A stretch of 25,615 nucleotides of DNA from Stentor coeruleus. Taxonomy: Eukaryota; Ciliophora; Heterotrichea; Heterotrichida; Stentoridae. Positions 1-10,362 of the stretch are shown here, one piece after another. Under the pieces are notes generated by a model. The model had not been told where the DNA came from and did not search any database. It was given only the letters and a program-made list of their open reading frames with translations. The translations under genes were made by a program, and so were the position numbers. The stretch is from NCBI GenBank assembly GCA_001970955.1, contig MPUH01001030.1, positions 1-25,615 on the forward strand. The letters are read 5' to 3'. Positions within the stretch are counted from its first letter, which is position 1, and every line of letters begins with the position of its first letter.

Positions 1-1
1 T

Positions 2-226
2 GGTGGTGTTGCAAGAAGACAAGCTGTTGATGTTGCCCCATTAAGAAGAGTTAATATGGGTGTTTATCTTATATGTTGTGGTGCAAGAAGTGCTGCTTTT
101 AGGAACATTAAGACAGTATCAGAATGCTTGGCTGATGAAATCATTAATGCTTCAAAAGGATCTGCGAACAGTTATGCTATTAAAAAGAAAGATGAGATTG
201 AGAGAATAGCTAAAGGTAACAGATAA
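2..226 (+). CDS. RPS5: Ribosomal protein uS7 (RPS5), C-terminal part; 5' end outside window
   Basis: The first 225 bases read openly to a TAA stop and encode the last 74 residues of the small-subunit protein uS7, which binds the 3' major domain of 18S rRNA near the E site. Seen directly: [15 protein letters not shown], then [14 protein letters not shown] and [14 protein letters not shown], ending [19 protein letters not shown]. This follows the human RPS5 C-terminus almost residue for residue, including the -NR end, so the stop is the genuine one. The start codon and roughly the first 60% of the protein lie to the left. The reading frame starts at base 2, with base 1 belonging to the preceding codon. 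The gene converges with the uL24 gene, with 290 nt between the two stop codons. Nothing is odd in the visible part. Confidence 0.95.
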   Translation, partial: GGVARRQAVDVAPLRRVNMGVYLICCGARSAAFRNIKTVSECLADEIINASKGSANSYAIKKKDEIERIAKGNR

Positions 227-516
227 GCTTAGTTTATATTTCACTTTAGTTTATGGAAAGTATATCTTGTAAATTATTTTTTCAGGGGTTTTTATGTTGA
301 GTTTGAGAAGAGCTTTTGTTGTGGTTTTAGTGATTTTTTTAAGATAATAAAATGCTTTGTTATCTTTTAATAACATTCGAAATTGTATGTGAAAATTAAA
401 AATATATATATTCGGACCTAAAAATACTTTTAAAATAAAAGCAAAAAACTTCTTATATATACCCATTTCTCATAAAAAAAACCTTATTCCAAACTCTCTA
501 AATAAATTATCTAATT
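227..516. other. 3'-3' intergenic spacer between uS7 and uL24
   Basis: This AT-rich spacer separates two convergent ribosomal-protein genes, so it should hold both 3' UTRs and poly(A) sites. An open frame of about 70 codons on the minus strand is low-complexity (Lys/Ile/Phe-rich) and I see no support for it as a gene. I see no tRNA or other RNA gene. Confidence 0.6.
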
Positions 517-939
517 CTAATCAACTCCTGCAATATCCTTCTTAGCCCATTTACCTTTATCTCTTCTATTCTGAGCTTTTCTTTCAATCAAATTCTTCCT
601 ATCCTCAGTCATTTTGAGTTTAGTAATAAAAACATTACTTGTATGAACAGGGACTGGTACAGTTTGTCCATTACTTTTTTCTTTTGTATACCTCTCAATA
701 TGAATGCAAAATCTTTTTCTATAAACAGCGATAACCTTACCAGCATGACTTTTATTTTGACCTCTAACAACAATAACTTCATCACCTCTTCTTATAGGCA
801 TAGCTCGAACTCCATGCTTGTCTTTTAGATCTTTGCTCAAATGTGAACTCATCATCTTTCTACGGACACTTGATGGGGCTGTGAAATATGCTTTTCTAGC
901 TTTTCTTCGTGAGCTGCTAACAGACGTATTCTGCTTCAT
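517..939 (-). CDS. RPL26: Ribosomal protein uL24 (RPL26)
   Basis: This encodes a complete 140-aa large-subunit protein of the uL24 family, an early rRNA-binding assembly initiator near the peptide exit tunnel. The sequence shows the eukaryotic N-terminus ([17 protein letters not shown], with [14 protein letters not shown] following). A KOW motif is at about residues 48-75 ([20 protein letters not shown]), followed by [17 protein letters not shown] and the [10 protein letters not shown] segment. Length matches the family (about 145 aa in animals). The start is the only ATG that gives the conserved N-terminus, and the stop is TAG. Immediately upstream on the coding strand the DNA is C/A-rich and nearly G-free for about 200 bp, the pattern seen before the other genes here. 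No intron is present. Confidence 0.96.
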   Translation of the reverse strand: MKQNTSVSSSRRKARKAYFTAPSSVRRKMMSSHLSKDLKDKHGVRAMPIRRGDEVIVVRGQNKSHAGKVIAVYRKRFCIHIERYTKEKSNGQTVPVPVHTSNVFITKLKMTEDRKNLIERKAQNRRDKGKWAKKDIAGVD

Positions 940-1359
940 TCAAAATATGGCATAATGTTTTTGGTAAATATGATATTTAGGTTAAGAAATGATAAATAAA
1001 GTAAGTTAAAAGTTCAATAAGGGTGGATTATGGGTGTTATGATAAGAGATGAATTTATAAGAGAAGATTAAATTTGGTTTTGATATATTTTTTTTTTTGA
1101 ATATGCTTTTTTTAGGTATGATTAGTTTGTTAGGGTTATGTTATTTTAAGAATAAGTGGATAAGTTTATGTTTATTATATGAAATTATGCTAATATATTA
1201 TGATGTATTTTTCATACCTCCAACTGCATGATCTATATTTAACTAGATCTTTAATAACATCAACTATTATCTACAATAATTTATTGTATATTTTCATAAC
1301 AGTCTTATTCTCAACCCTATAACCACTCAATACTATATTTAATTTCTAAACTAAAACCA
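940..1359. promoter_or_regulatory. uL24 upstream region and DAW1 3' flank
   Basis: This 420-bp spacer splits in two by base composition. From 940 to about 1190 the plus strand is rich in G and T with very little C; this is the upstream side of the minus-strand uL24 gene. From about 1215 to 1359 the plus strand becomes C-rich and G-poor, which is the 3' flank of the minus-strand DAW1 gene. The switch near 1190-1215 may mark the boundary between the two transcription units. I see no RNA gene or ORF. Confidence 0.5.
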
Positions 1360-2631
1360 TTATTCTTCAGAAGCAAGTGTATCTCTCCAAATCCTACAGG
1401 TATTATCTTTAGATCCTGTAATCACAGTGTCTCCTTCATAATTAAAAGCACAAGAAAAAATCTCATCTGTATGTCCTTCTAATACTTGCAAGCATTCTCC
1501 AGTCTCTGGATTCCATATCCTACAAGTTCTATCATTGCTAGCAGTAATAATCTTCGATCCCTGAGGATTAAAAGCGACTTTAGAAATTTCTCCTTCATGT
1601 CCAAGTAAAATCCCTAAACAAGCTCCAGCACTAACATTATAAACTCTAGCAAAAGAGTCAGCAGATGCTGTAACAAGTTTAGTCCCAGTAGAATTAAATG
1701 CAATATCTAAAACCTCATCTGTATGACCACGTAAAGTTTCAATACACTTACCACTCATAACATCCCAAAGTTTGCAAGTATGATCAATAGACCCAGTAGC
1801 AGCATAATCTGATGAGAAATCAAACTGAGCACTGGAGATTTCTCCAGTATGTCCTTCAAGGACCCTAACACAAAGCCCAGTTCTCGTATCCCATATACGT
1901 GAAGTATAATCAAAACTCCCAGTTAGGACTTTATCTCCATCAGTATTAAACTGTATAGAAACAATCTCCCCAGTATGTCCTTTAAAAGAACATATTTGTT
2001 GACCTGTTTCTACATCCCATAAACAAGCAGATTGATCCATAGACCCAGTAGCAAAAAGATATCCATTACTGTCAAAGTTTAAACATACAATTTCACTTTG
2101 ATGACCTCTTAATGTATATAAACATTGACCAGTATTTGCATCCCATATTTTAGCAGTCCTATCAAATGACCCTGTTGCAATACGATCACCAAATGGGTTA
2201 TTAAAAGCTATTGAATATACGACATTTTTATGACCTTCCAAACTTAAAAGCTCTTGTCCAGTATCAGTGTCCCAGATTTTACATGTTCTGTCATAGGAAC
2301 CTGTTATGAATTTGTCTCCTGATTTGTTAAAGGCACAATTTGTCAATGGAAGAATATGGGCTTTTAAGGTTTTGTATAGGACAAATCTTTGGTTTTTACG
2401 AGTTTGCAGCTTTTCGATAAGTTTTTCTATTAGCTTGCAGAGTTGAGGTTTTTTGTTTGGGGTGATTGCTGGCTCTTCCATCATTATTTGGTTTGCCAGG
2501 ACGTCGATGTCTGTTTGTGGACTGAGGTTTAGAAGGTCGATGTATTTACTTTCGACTTGGCCATTGGAACGGAGGAACTCGAGGATGATACCGGGTGGGT
2601 AGTACCTTAGTAAGAATCGCTTTAGCTTCAT
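1360..2631 (-). CDS. DAW1: Dynein assembly factor with WD repeats 1 (DAW1/ODA16/WDR69)
   Basis: This 423-aa protein is the ortholog of DAW1/ODA16, the cargo adaptor that links preassembled outer dynein arms to intraflagellar transport (IFT46 in Chlamydomonas) for delivery into cilia. The N-terminus [19 protein letters not shown] is the family signature, and an alpha-helical N-terminal domain occupies about residues 1-85. The conserved [20 protein letters not shown] opens an eight-bladed WD40 propeller, with repeats ending in KIWD, KIWD, CLWD, RIWD, KLWD, RVYN, RIWN and RIWR. The final segment [19 protein letters not shown] and [13 protein letters not shown] matches the animal C-terminus. Length is close to the human protein (415 aa). 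The start gives the exact family N-terminus and the stop is TAA. The presence of this gene implies a motile-cilia organism. No intron is present. Confidence 0.96.
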   Translation of the reverse strand: MKLKRFLLRYYPPGIILEFLRSNGQVESKYIDLLNLSPQTDIDVLANQIMMEEPAITPNKKPQLCKLIEKLIEKLQTRKNQRFVLYKTLKAHILPLTNCAFNKSGDKFITGSYDRTCKIWDTDTGQELLSLEGHKNVVYSIAFNNPFGDRIATGSFDRTAKIWDANTGQCLYTLRGHQSEIVCLNFDSNGYLFATGSMDQSACLWDVETGQQICSFKGHTGEIVSIQFNTDGDKVLTGSFDYTSRIWDTRTGLCVRVLEGHTGEISSAQFDFSSDYAATGSIDHTCKLWDVMSGKCIETLRGHTDEVLDIAFNSTGTKLVTASADSFARVYNVSAGACLGILLGHEGEISKVAFNPQGSKIITASNDRTCRIWNPETGECLQVLEGHTDEIFSCAFNYEGDTVITGSKDNTCRIWRDTLASEE

Positions 2632-3266
2632 TTTTATAGTTTAGTAAGAGGAATTTTTGGTTTATGGAGGGAAGCTATGGTTTTTTATTAGAAATTGTCA
2701 TTGAAAAGCTGGATTTTGATATTTTATGACCTTGAGAAGATGGTTTTGATAGAGGTATGATGATGGTGGCTGCTTTTAAGGAAATTGAGAATTAGTGGAG
2801 AAATATGGAAATTGTTGGATGGTGTTAGGAATTTGTGTGTTTATGATATAAATTTGGGATTATATTTGTCTAAGATTTTGAAAGAGGATTTATAAAGCTT
2901 AATCTACTTAGCAATACTTTTAATAATAAAATTGTTAGTCTGAGGAGTTGATAAAAAATAAACACTAGTACATAATATTTTGAGTTTATTCAAAGTGATA
3001 TATTCTTTTAATTTATACCAAAAAAGTCCTCAACAGTATAAAATCTTTTATTAATATAACATCTAAATACAAAATATAATTAAAACATTAATTATCAAAA
3101 TAAAATTCACATTATCTTTATTTTGAATCATTATTTACTTTAAAAAATATACAACCCATTCTATAACAATATTTTTTTATTAAGTATCAAATTTATCATA
3201 TATATTTACTTAAATCTTAATGGGGATATTATATTTGGCTAACACCTACTTATTTTTTATAATAAA
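2632..3266. promoter_or_regulatory. Divergent intergenic region, DAW1 / HMG-box gene
   Basis: This 635-bp spacer lies between two divergently transcribed genes. From 2632 to about 2890 the plus strand is G-rich and C-poor (upstream of the minus-strand DAW1). From about 2930 to 3260 it is A/T-rich with C but very little G (upstream of the plus-strand HMG gene). An ATAATAA tract immediately precedes the HMG-box ATG. I see no RNA gene, repeat or ORF. Confidence 0.5.
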
Positions 3267-3581
3267 ATGGTCAAAAATACTTGTGAAAAAGATAAGGGAA
3301 GACAGAGGTCAAAGAAAGGTGGGAAAAAAGATGGACCAAAACGCGCATTGTCTTGTTATATGCTTTATGCTCAAGAAAGACGTAAAGCTCTTAGGATTGA
3401 ACAACCTGAGCTAAAAATATGTGATGCATCAAAAATAATCGCCAATGATTGGAATCAATTGACAGAGCTGGAGAAAGAACCTTTTATGAAATTAGCCCAT
3501 GAAGCGAAAGAACGTTATGAAGAAGAAAAAGAAAAAATCAAAAAAGGGAAAAAAAAAGGCAAGGATAATGATAGTGACTAA
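3267..3581 (+). CDS. Single HMG-box chromatin protein (HMGB/NHP6-like)
   Basis: This 104-aa, highly basic protein has one HMG box at about residues 22-92, the L-shaped DNA-bending fold of NHP6/HMGB architectural proteins. Seen: a basic N-terminal arm (KDKGRQRSKKGGKKDGPKRA), the first helix motif LSCYMLYAQERRKALR, a central IIANDWNQLTELEKEPF, and the last helix KLAHEAKERYEEEKEKIKKG. The tail is Lys-rich and ends in an acidic DNDSD. Its size and layout resemble yeast NHP6 and ciliate HMG proteins, so a non-sequence-specific nuclear role is inferred. The start chosen keeps the basic arm; an overlapping frame starting further left is not coding. It ends with two successive stops, TAA then TAG. 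The next gene, also on the plus strand, starts 168 nt downstream. Confidence 0.9.
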   Translation: MVKNTCEKDKGRQRSKKGGKKDGPKRALSCYMLYAQERRKALRIEQPELKICDASKIIANDWNQLTELEKEPFMKLAHEAKERYEEEKEKIKKGKKKGKDNDSD

Positions 3582-3749
3582 TAGTTTATGGACTTCTCAC
3601 AGATTTTTTATATATTTTGTAGTATAATATTTTTTTTAAGATTCTTAAGGTATTGATACAATCAAAAATTAGGTTTTATAAAGCTTAAAATGAAGATAAA
3701 TTTGTAAAGTATTTTTTAAATCATAATATCATAATACAAATTATAATAA

Positions 3750-5111
3750 ATGGAAGTGGAAAGTAAATTAAAAGGGCAACTCTCTGAAACATATCAAAAG
3801 ACTCTAGACCTGGCAAAGTCTATATCAAAAAATCGTTATCAATACTTTGAAGATGATTTAAACAAAGACCATATGAAATTTCTTAAAAACATATCACGTG
3901 GGTACAAGGAATTTAAAGAATTAGATACAAAGTTCTCAAAAATGAATTCAAGGCCAGAAGTGCTTTTACCTTCAAAGACTGAAGAAAAGGTTTTATCCAC
4001 AAATAAAATCAGACCTACTGCAAAAAAATCAGGAAAGTTAACTTTGGGTTCATTAGTAGATGAGTCATATCGTCTAGCATGTAGAACTCGAACAGGAAAA
4101 GGTGGAATAAGACATTTAACACCAAGTCCTTCTCCAATTGTAGAAAGATTAAAACATAGCAAATTAAATTATACAGAAATGTCTGATTCTGAGGAAAAAC
4201 CTTTAGCTTATGTATCTTTACTCAATGGAAAAACTGAAGAAATAGAGTTACCAAGTTTCAAAGAATGTATTAAAGGGAATAAGAGAATAGATAGTGATAG
4301 TGAAATGGCTTTGAAAAAAATTGAAAACTGCAAACAAAAACTAGACAATTTTGAAAAAGAAATCAATGGCCTTGAAGTTTTTTGCAAATACAACCCTGGC
4401 GTGCATTGGAACAATGACAAAAAGCTCCTTCTTAAACTTAGTTCAAACGCAGGCAATAAACACAGTCTAATCAAAGCTTATAACGAAAAAAACTTTATAG
4501 GAAGCTCAGAAGAATCTATGAAGTTCAAAAAACACAAAATATTAACTTCAAAATCCCCATCAAAAAACCTTTCAATCCAAATGCAAGAAATTCCAGAGCG
4601 TCGTTCAAAATCAACTCTACAAAAACTATCAAAAAAAAAAGGTTTTCTTATGTCAAATTGTTTTGATTCATTTCGTAAAACTAAACTTGAAGTAAATACT
4701 AAAACTATGCAAATTTTAGCAAAACTCAAAGCAGAACGACCAGATTATCTTCGACAAAAAGCTGCTTTAATAATAAGTGATTCAGAAAAATATCGTGGAA
4801 AATTACATTCATTTCAACGTTTGGACAATTTCAAAAAAAGTGTAGAAAAAAATCGATACTCCAATATTGTAAAGTGTAAAAGCCAGGTCAAAGTTTATAC
4901 CAAACTCCTGGATTATTTAAAAAAATATAAAGGAATGCCTAGTCAAACTCTTATAGGATTTGTTGAAGCTATAAAAGAACAACTTGAAGGCGGATGGAGT
5001 CTTAGTAAAGAAAATATTAATGAAATAATCGAAATTTATAACGAGGAAGAACTAAATGAACTTAAAGAAGTTATAAAAATTGTTGTAGATGATTTACAAG
5101 AAGGGGAATAA
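3750..5111 (+). CDS. Unrecognised 453-aa basic protein
   Basis: I do not recognise this protein. It is 453 aa, rich in Lys and Ser, with no transmembrane segment or obvious enzymatic motif. Residues about 1-65 are charged and helical (YQKTLDLAKSISKNRYQYF and similar), which suggests a coiled coil. Around residues 120-150 is a Ser/Pro-rich stretch (RHLTPSPSPIVERLKHS) followed by an acidic MSDSEEK, plausible phosphorylation sites. Residues about 200-215 form another short helical coil. The C-terminal ~130 residues (from about KTKLEVNTKTMQILAKLK) are predicted helical and include LIGFVEAIKEQLEGGW, ending acidic. The start is the first ATG after an AT-rich leader with an ATAATAA tract directly before it, and the stop is TAA. 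Codon use and AT bias match its neighbours. A cytoskeletal or nuclear scaffold is possible, but that is only a guess. Confidence 0.85.
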   Translation: MEVESKLKGQLSETYQKTLDLAKSISKNRYQYFEDDLNKDHMKFLKNISRGYKEFKELDTKFSKMNSRPEVLLPSKTEEKVLSTNKIRPTAKKSGKLTLGSLVDESYRLACRTRTGKGGIRHLTPSPSPIVERLKHSKLNYTEMSDSEEKPLAYVSLLNGKTEEIELPSFKECIKGNKRIDSDSEMALKKIENCKQKLDNFEKEINGLEVFCKYNPGVHWNNDKKLLLKLSSNAGNKHSLIKAYNEKNFIGSSEESMKFKKHKILTSKSPSKNLSIQMQEIPERRSKSTLQKLSKKKGFLMSNCFDSFRKTKLEVNTKTMQILAKLKAERPDYLRQKAALIISDSEKYRGKLHSFQRLDNFKKSVEKNRYSNIVKCKSQVKVYTKLLDYLKKYKGMPSQTLIGFVEAIKEQLEGGWSLSKENINEIIEIYNEEELNELKEVIKIVVDDLQEGE

Positions 5112-5736
5112 ATTTAACTGTATTTAGTTTAACAGTTTTATTAGTTTTTATATATAATAGAATGCATATTTTGTTTTGAAGTTTTTAATGATAGATTTAA
5201 GAAACCTTGGAACTTGGACTGTGGGTATATTTTTTGTGATGAGTGTCTTAATAAATTATACACAAATAATATTATTATATGCCCTTCTTATAGAAAATAT
5301 AATAATGATATACCTAAAACTCTTCCTGTTAATTTTATTGAAGCAGACTTTGATTGAAAGTATTGTGTATACAATTTGTGGTTATGATAACCAAAATAAC
5401 AGATTTCTTACAAAAAAATTTGCATTTATTCTAAAAATGGACTTTTTTTCTAACATGTTTTTCTCGATATACTAATAAAATTATTATCTTTGGTTGTGGG
5501 TTTTCTTCAGCAGAAAATTTAGTATTATAATTTTATTTTAAATAGTTGGTTTTTTAGAAAGTGAGGAAAATTATAAAAAAAAAATGTGAGTATCATAAGT
5601 TTTTAGAGGTTTTAAGGTAAATAATATATTTTTTTCAAGGTGCGATTAAAATTTTAGTTAAAAATATATTTTTCCTGCATTATATTTGATAAATCATTCA
5701 ATAAAACTTTATTTTAATAGCAATTATATATATCTA
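5112..5736. other. 3'-3' spacer, no supported gene
   Basis: This 625-bp AT-rich spacer lies between the stop codons of two convergent genes. It contains one hydrophobic open frame of about 95 codons on the plus strand (around 5188-5475). It is Ile/Leu/Phe-rich, lacks a recognisable motif and sits in a region whose composition alone favours such frames, so I do not call it. I see no RNA gene or repeat. Confidence 0.5.
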
Positions 5737-8700
5737 CTAAACTTGAGTATTATTCAAATCTTGTTTTTTTTTCTGAAATGAACTTGAGCGTATCCTAGCA
5801 TTAGGTGTTCGATCTCTACTATCAGTACTATTTATAACCAATCTTTTTTGTCTTTTATCTCGTGGATGTGCTTTATTATTATTAATTTCCAAAGTTTGTA
5901 GCAAATCTCTAGTCTGCCTAATATCCGGGGTTAAATTCAAATAGTCAAAAAGTGCTTTAAGCCCTTGAATTTCTTCAGTGAAATTCATTTTAAAATAAGT
6001 ATCCAATTCTAGTTTAGCTATAATCGATATCCGTAAACAAGCTTCTTTGAAATCTTGATTTTCTAATCCAATAACCCCTCCAGAACTTAAAGGTTTAGTT
6101 TTTGTTATTAATTTGAAAATTTTACTACAATCATCTAATTGCATTATTCCTGGACATATATTGAACATTGTGCAAAATTTATTAAAACCTAAAAATATCA
6201 TGATTGTACTTGAAGATGGGTCTTTACTTGATGACTTAACAAAATGATTGAAAATTAGGTCTAATGATTTGCTATAACTGGTATAAAGTTCTATTATTTG
6301 AGGAGATGACATTAGAGTTTTTATTTTTTCTGTATTTTTCTTTTTCTCTTCTTGTTGCGCTTTATCTAATTTAAACACTTTTTCTAAGTATTTTTGCTTG
6401 TCGATATCCTTTTTAGCTTTGATAGGGTCTGAAGCTTTTTGTTCTTTTAGGGAAATTTCGAGTTTTTCTTGTATTTCTTGTTGCTTGATTTTTTCTTTTT
6501 TCTTAAACTCTTCAAGTCTAAGCCTTTTTTCTTCATCTTGAGCGGCTTTTCTTGCTTTTTCATCATTTTTCGCTTTTTCTGTTTCTTCTTTTTTCTTTTC
6601 TTTCCACTCTTTTAGTTCTTTTTCGATTTTATCATTTTGCTCTTTACGTTTTTCCTCATTTTTCCTTTGCAATTGTTCCTTTCTAGCAATTTCAGCTTTT
6701 TTTTTCTCTTCTTCTTCTTTTTTTATAGTATCTTTTTTAGCTTTAGCTTTGAGGAGTTTTTCTTCTATAATTTGACTTCTGAGCTTTCTTTTTTTCTCTT
6801 TTTGCTCTTCTTCAACTTTTTTTTGGCTAAGGTTGTATTCTTTAGCAATTTGAGCCTTATTTAAAGTTTTAACTTTACTATTACGACTAATAATAGTCAA
6901 ACTTCCATTATCAACTGTGTATATAAGATCATCCATAATTTTTGCAACATCCATAAGATGATCATTAGAATATTTACCTGTAAGACGAGCAATTTCAAAT
7001 TTTATTCCTGGTGTTAGGTTAAGTTCAGAAGGTGGCGCAGGCTGATATGTTGCTTTATGATAAGTAATCCCAAATGATGAAATATTAAACTTACTCCCAA
7101 ACTCTTCAGAAATATCATGTTCTGGGGCAATATGTGGTTTAATAAGTACTCCTCTAGCTCTAGTAATTTGTCTTATTTTAATCACTGGCTCAAGTACATG
7201 AATTCCTAGTATTTTATTCAACAAATCATCCAAAACCCCAAGACTAACTTCATAACTTTCTCCAACATTCATAAACTCAGGGACACAAAACAAAACATCA
7301 ACTTCATTAACCACAATTTTCTTATACCCTTCAGGAAGTTCAGTATTAGGATCTTTTTCCAATAACAAATTAAGCCTTTTTACAATTTCTCTATCACCAA
7401 CTCCAGGGTCAGGTTCATCATAAAACTTAGTCAGAATACCTTTTTCACTTGAAGATTTTCTAAAATACTCAAAAAGTGACTTAACAGCTATAACAGGATG
7501 ATAATTAGAAAAATCTTTTGGGGGTTTAGTAAATATACAAAGAGCAGTCTGGACAATCAAATCTTGAAATTCAGTGAAATTAACTTTGATTGAAGGTTTT
7601 TTTTGTTTATGGCAATATGTTTTCATTAAAGATGAAAACTCTTCCAGAGTGATCATAGAAGTAGTAACACCCTGTTCTTTTAAAAGTCTATAAAACTCAG
7701 AGTCTGAAAGAGTTGTATTTTTTTCAGCTAAAGAATCAAATGTTGCTTCGTTTACTACTGAATGCTTATATCCAGTACTTGAATATTTTTTGAATAAAAG
7801 CTTGAGGACTCTTTGATATCTTTTTAAAACAAAACCTACAACTTCTTTTTCTTCAGGACTTATATCGAAAAGTACTTGTGTTTCAATTTTAGCCTCTTCG
7901 ATTTTTCCTTCATTATCCTTCCGAGTTACCCCTAGTTCTATTTTTCTCTGTTCCAACTGTTTTCGAAGAGTTTTTTTCTTGTTTTCCAATATTTTTTTAC
8001 CCTGTTCTTCTTTTAGTTTTAGTTCCAGTTCTTTTTCTAGTTTGTTTTGACGAATACGTTCTATTTCTCTTTGAGCTCGTCCTCTTGGTATAAGATTCAT
8101 ACTATTTAAACTAGTTGTTGAAGTTTGTGTACTGAGTTTTTTAATCTTAAGTGGAATTATTTTAGATACAATTTTTTTTGAATCGCCTTCATCTGCTTGA
8201 CTCATATCATCATTATTATCTTGTGGTTCTGTATTATCATTTAAATTCATTTCAAGAATTTCTTGTGGGTCTCCAAGTAAATTTAGTAGCACCAGCATAG
8301 CTTTTGAATTACCCCCAGTCCCTTTTTTTATTTGAAAATATACATCACAAATCTCTTTAATAATCCTTTCATTAAGATCCTCATTACGTAATTTTATAAT
8401 TTTCTGACTAAGGTCTAACATCAAGTCTCTTTGTGATCTCTGCGATTTTTCCTCTTCCATTGAACTATTACGTTTATTCTGAGTTTCAAATTTTAAAGAC
8501 AATTTCAAACTAAATTTGACAAATCGATACAAATATTCTTTAACTGATGAACCATCAAGAAACCTCTGGGCAATTATCATAAACGGTATCGCTGCACTTT
8601 TTATAAAAGCTTTTTGGCTCATGTATATTTTCCCTAATATATCCATAGCTTGTACTGCATGTTTTAATGCAAGCCTTGAATGTTTTGATATGCAAATAAA

Positions 8701-10362
8701 AAATTCAAAATCAACAGTATTACATTCTAAATCTTGAGTAATTTGAAACTGTTTGATTAAAGGTTCTAATAATATACCTATAGGAATGCTTTGAGCAGAC
8801 TCAAACAGAGTTTTGAAATTCTGTAAAATAAACTCTCTGATTAAAGAATCCCTATAGTTCTCAACAAGGTAAAAAGTGAGTGTTTTATAGATAATTGGGG
8901 CAAAAGGGTTTCTATCTCCTGAAAAAACTTCTAATAACTGAAAACCTTTTCCAATACAAGCGAATTTTAGTATATTCAACTTATCTCTCCATCCTTTTTT
9001 CAATGTTCCAATGATTTCATTAGCTAAATGCTCATGATTTTCAATAACCGAAGGGAACAACATCCACACATTAGCCATAAAATTCATCGCTGCCAATCTT
9101 GTCCCCGGTTCTTTGAAATCATCAGCTTCTTTCAACCCTAAATCTATCCAATATTCAACAATATCCCCTGATATTATTTCTTGTTTAGCTGATTTTATTT
9201 CACAAAAACTAGGTAAAAGTTCATCAACTGTAGTCATATAATTTATGCTTTCAGATAAACCAGTTGGCATTTGTATAGTAAAAAGTTCTACAAAATTGTT
9301 TCTTGCGAATTGTGCTAGGACTGATACAATTTGAGGTTTGATATCATTAGAAAAATGTTTACATGCTAATAAAGTACTTTCTAAACCTCCACCTTCACTT
9401 ACAAACCAATCCCAAGCAGGAGGTAAAAGGTCAATTTCATAAAAATCAGAGCCAAGCTTGGAAAAAAGTCTACAACACCAAAGGACAACTTCAAGGTTTT
9501 TTGAGTTAAAACCTGATTTTAATGAGCCGAGCATTAAAGATAATGATCCTGAAGTTTGCTCATTGGTTATTAGATGAATTAGATGAGGTAAAGTTGAGTA
9601 AAGTTCGGTATACCAACTGATTATTGGGGTATGTTTACCTTTAAGACCTTTTGAGATAACATAAGCTAAATATTTACCCCCTTGAGTTAAAAGACCTGCT
9701 GCTTGTTTTGGATATAGAGAAAAGTGCTTACAGAAAGATACGAGAAGATATTCTAAACAGTTATCAGTGGTTTCTAAAGGTTTATCAGCACGAACTGCTT
9801 CTATGTATAAACTCCCATCTGGACGCTTTTTAGACTTTGGCATAGGTTTTTCTTGTAGTTTTTTACCTTTTGGGATTGTGCTTTTCTTAGAACTTACTGA
9901 CTTGGGGAAAGAGTCAGACAAAACTTTTGATACAAAAGATTCTTGATCATAATTTTCATCATCACTACCGATTTGTGCTTTTTTTTCAGCTTCGTACATT
10001 TTTTTCAATACTTCTACTACTATATCTCTATCTCCAGCTATAATTAATGATCTAGAATCAGGGTCTATTTGTATACCAAATAATTCTAATGATTTTATAA
10101 GAACTTTCCAGTTATATAGTTTTGCAGCAGGAGTTTTAACTTCTTTTAACGAATTCAGCTCAGGCATCGGAGTCATTTCTCTGTCGAGTTTATTTAGGAT
10201 CTGATAGAGTCTTTTAATTAAAGGTGTAAAATTTAACCCATTTTCTAAAGGTATAGCTAACTCATCTGGGATTAAATATTTCCCATTCTCTTGAATATTG
10301 AGTTCTTTTTCTATAATCTTTGCTTCTTTAAGCCAATTAGCAATATCTTGAGTAACTTCCAT
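5737..10362 (-). CDS. 1541-aa CH-like, helical and coiled-coil protein, probably cytoskeletal/axonemal
   Basis: This is a very large intronless gene with no close family I can name. Residues about 1-135 resemble a divergent calponin-homology domain, with a YNWKVLIKSLELFGIQID segment and a closing IAGDRDIVVEVLKKMYEAEK, as in many flagellar CH proteins. Residues about 195-640 are a long helical, possibly ARM/HEAT-like region (FCKHFSLYPKQAAGLLTQGG, ISWYTELYSTLPHLIHL). Residues about 760-815 form a charged coil. Residues 860-960 contain EF-hand-like helices without clear calcium loops. Residues about 960-1110 form a folded block. Residues about 1165-1345 are an extreme Lys/Glu single-helix or coiled-coil stretch. 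A helical C-terminal domain (about 1350-1500) and a basic Ser/Arg tail follow. CH plus long charged helix suggests a microtubule-bound ciliary or basal-body scaffold; this is inference. The stop is TAG. Confidence 0.88.
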   Translation of the reverse strand: MEVTQDIANWLKEAKIIEKELNIQENGKYLIPDELAIPLENGLNFTPLIKRLYQILNKLDREMTPMPELNSLKEVKTPAAKLYNWKVLIKSLELFGIQIDPDSRSLIIAGDRDIVVEVLKKMYEAEKKAQIGSDDENYDQESFVSKVLSDSFPKSVSSKKSTIPKGKKLQEKPMPKSKKRPDGSLYIEAVRADKPLETTDNCLEYLLVSFCKHFSLYPKQAAGLLTQGGKYLAYVISKGLKGKHTPIISWYTELYSTLPHLIHLITNEQTSGSLSLMLGSLKSGFNSKNLEVVLWCCRLFSKLGSDFYEIDLLPPAWDWFVSEGGGLESTLLACKHFSNDIKPQIVSVLAQFARNNFVELFTIQMPTGLSESINYMTTVDELLPSFCEIKSAKQEIISGDIVEYWIDLGLKEADDFKEPGTRLAAMNFMANVWMLFPSVIENHEHLANEIIGTLKKGWRDKLNILKFACIGKGFQLLEVFSGDRNPFAPIIYKTLTFYLVENYRDSLIREFILQNFKTLFESAQSIPIGILLEPLIKQFQITQDLECNTVDFEFFICISKHSRLALKHAVQAMDILGKIYMSQKAFIKSAAIPFMIIAQRFLDGSSVKEYLYRFVKFSLKLSLKFETQNKRNSSMEEEKSQRSQRDLMLDLSQKIIKLRNEDLNERIIKEICDVYFQIKKGTGGNSKAMLVLLNLLGDPQEILEMNLNDNTEPQDNNDDMSQADEGDSKKIVSKIIPLKIKKLSTQTSTTSLNSMNLIPRGRAQREIERIRQNKLEKELELKLKEEQGKKILENKKKTLRKQLEQRKIELGVTRKDNEGKIEEAKIETQVLFDISPEEKEVVGFVLKRYQRVLKLLFKKYSSTGYKHSVVNEATFDSLAEKNTTLSDSEFYRLLKEQGVTTSMITLEEFSSLMKTYCHKQKKPSIKVNFTEFQDLIVQTALCIFTKPPKDFSNYHPVIAVKSLFEYFRKSSSEKGILTKFYDEPDPGVGDREIVKRLNLLLEKDPNTELPEGYKKIVVNEVDVLFCVPEFMNVGESYEVSLGVLDDLLNKILGIHVLEPVIKIRQITRARGVLIKPHIAPEHDISEEFGSKFNISSFGITYHKATYQPAPPSELNLTPGIKFEIARLTGKYSNDHLMDVAKIMDDLIYTVDNGSLTIISRNSKVKTLNKAQIAKEYNLSQKKVEEEQKEKKRKLRSQIIEEKLLKAKAKKDTIKKEEEEKKKAEIARKEQLQRKNEEKRKEQNDKIEKELKEWKEKKKEETEKAKNDEKARKAAQDEEKRLRLEEFKKKEKIKQQEIQEKLEISLKEQKASDPIKAKKDIDKQKYLEKVFKLDKAQQEEKKKNTEKIKTLMSSPQIIELYTSYSKSLDLIFNHFVKSSSKDPSSSTIMIFLGFNKFCTMFNICPGIMQLDDCSKIFKLITKTKPLSSGGVIGLENQDFKEACLRISIIAKLELDTYFKMNFTEEIQGLKALFDYLNLTPDIRQTRDLLQTLEINNNKAHPRDKRQKRLVINSTDSRDRTPNARIRSSSFQKKKQDLNNTQV

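Noticed and set aside
251..466. 71-codon minus-strand frame between uS7 and uL24
   Set aside because: It is Lys/Ile/Phe-rich, resembles nothing and lies where two 3' UTRs are expected.
5188..5475. Hydrophobic open frame of about 95 codons on the plus strand
   Set aside because: It is low-complexity Ile/Leu/Phe in an AT-rich 3'-3' spacer, has no motif and depends on a poor start; composition alone explains it.
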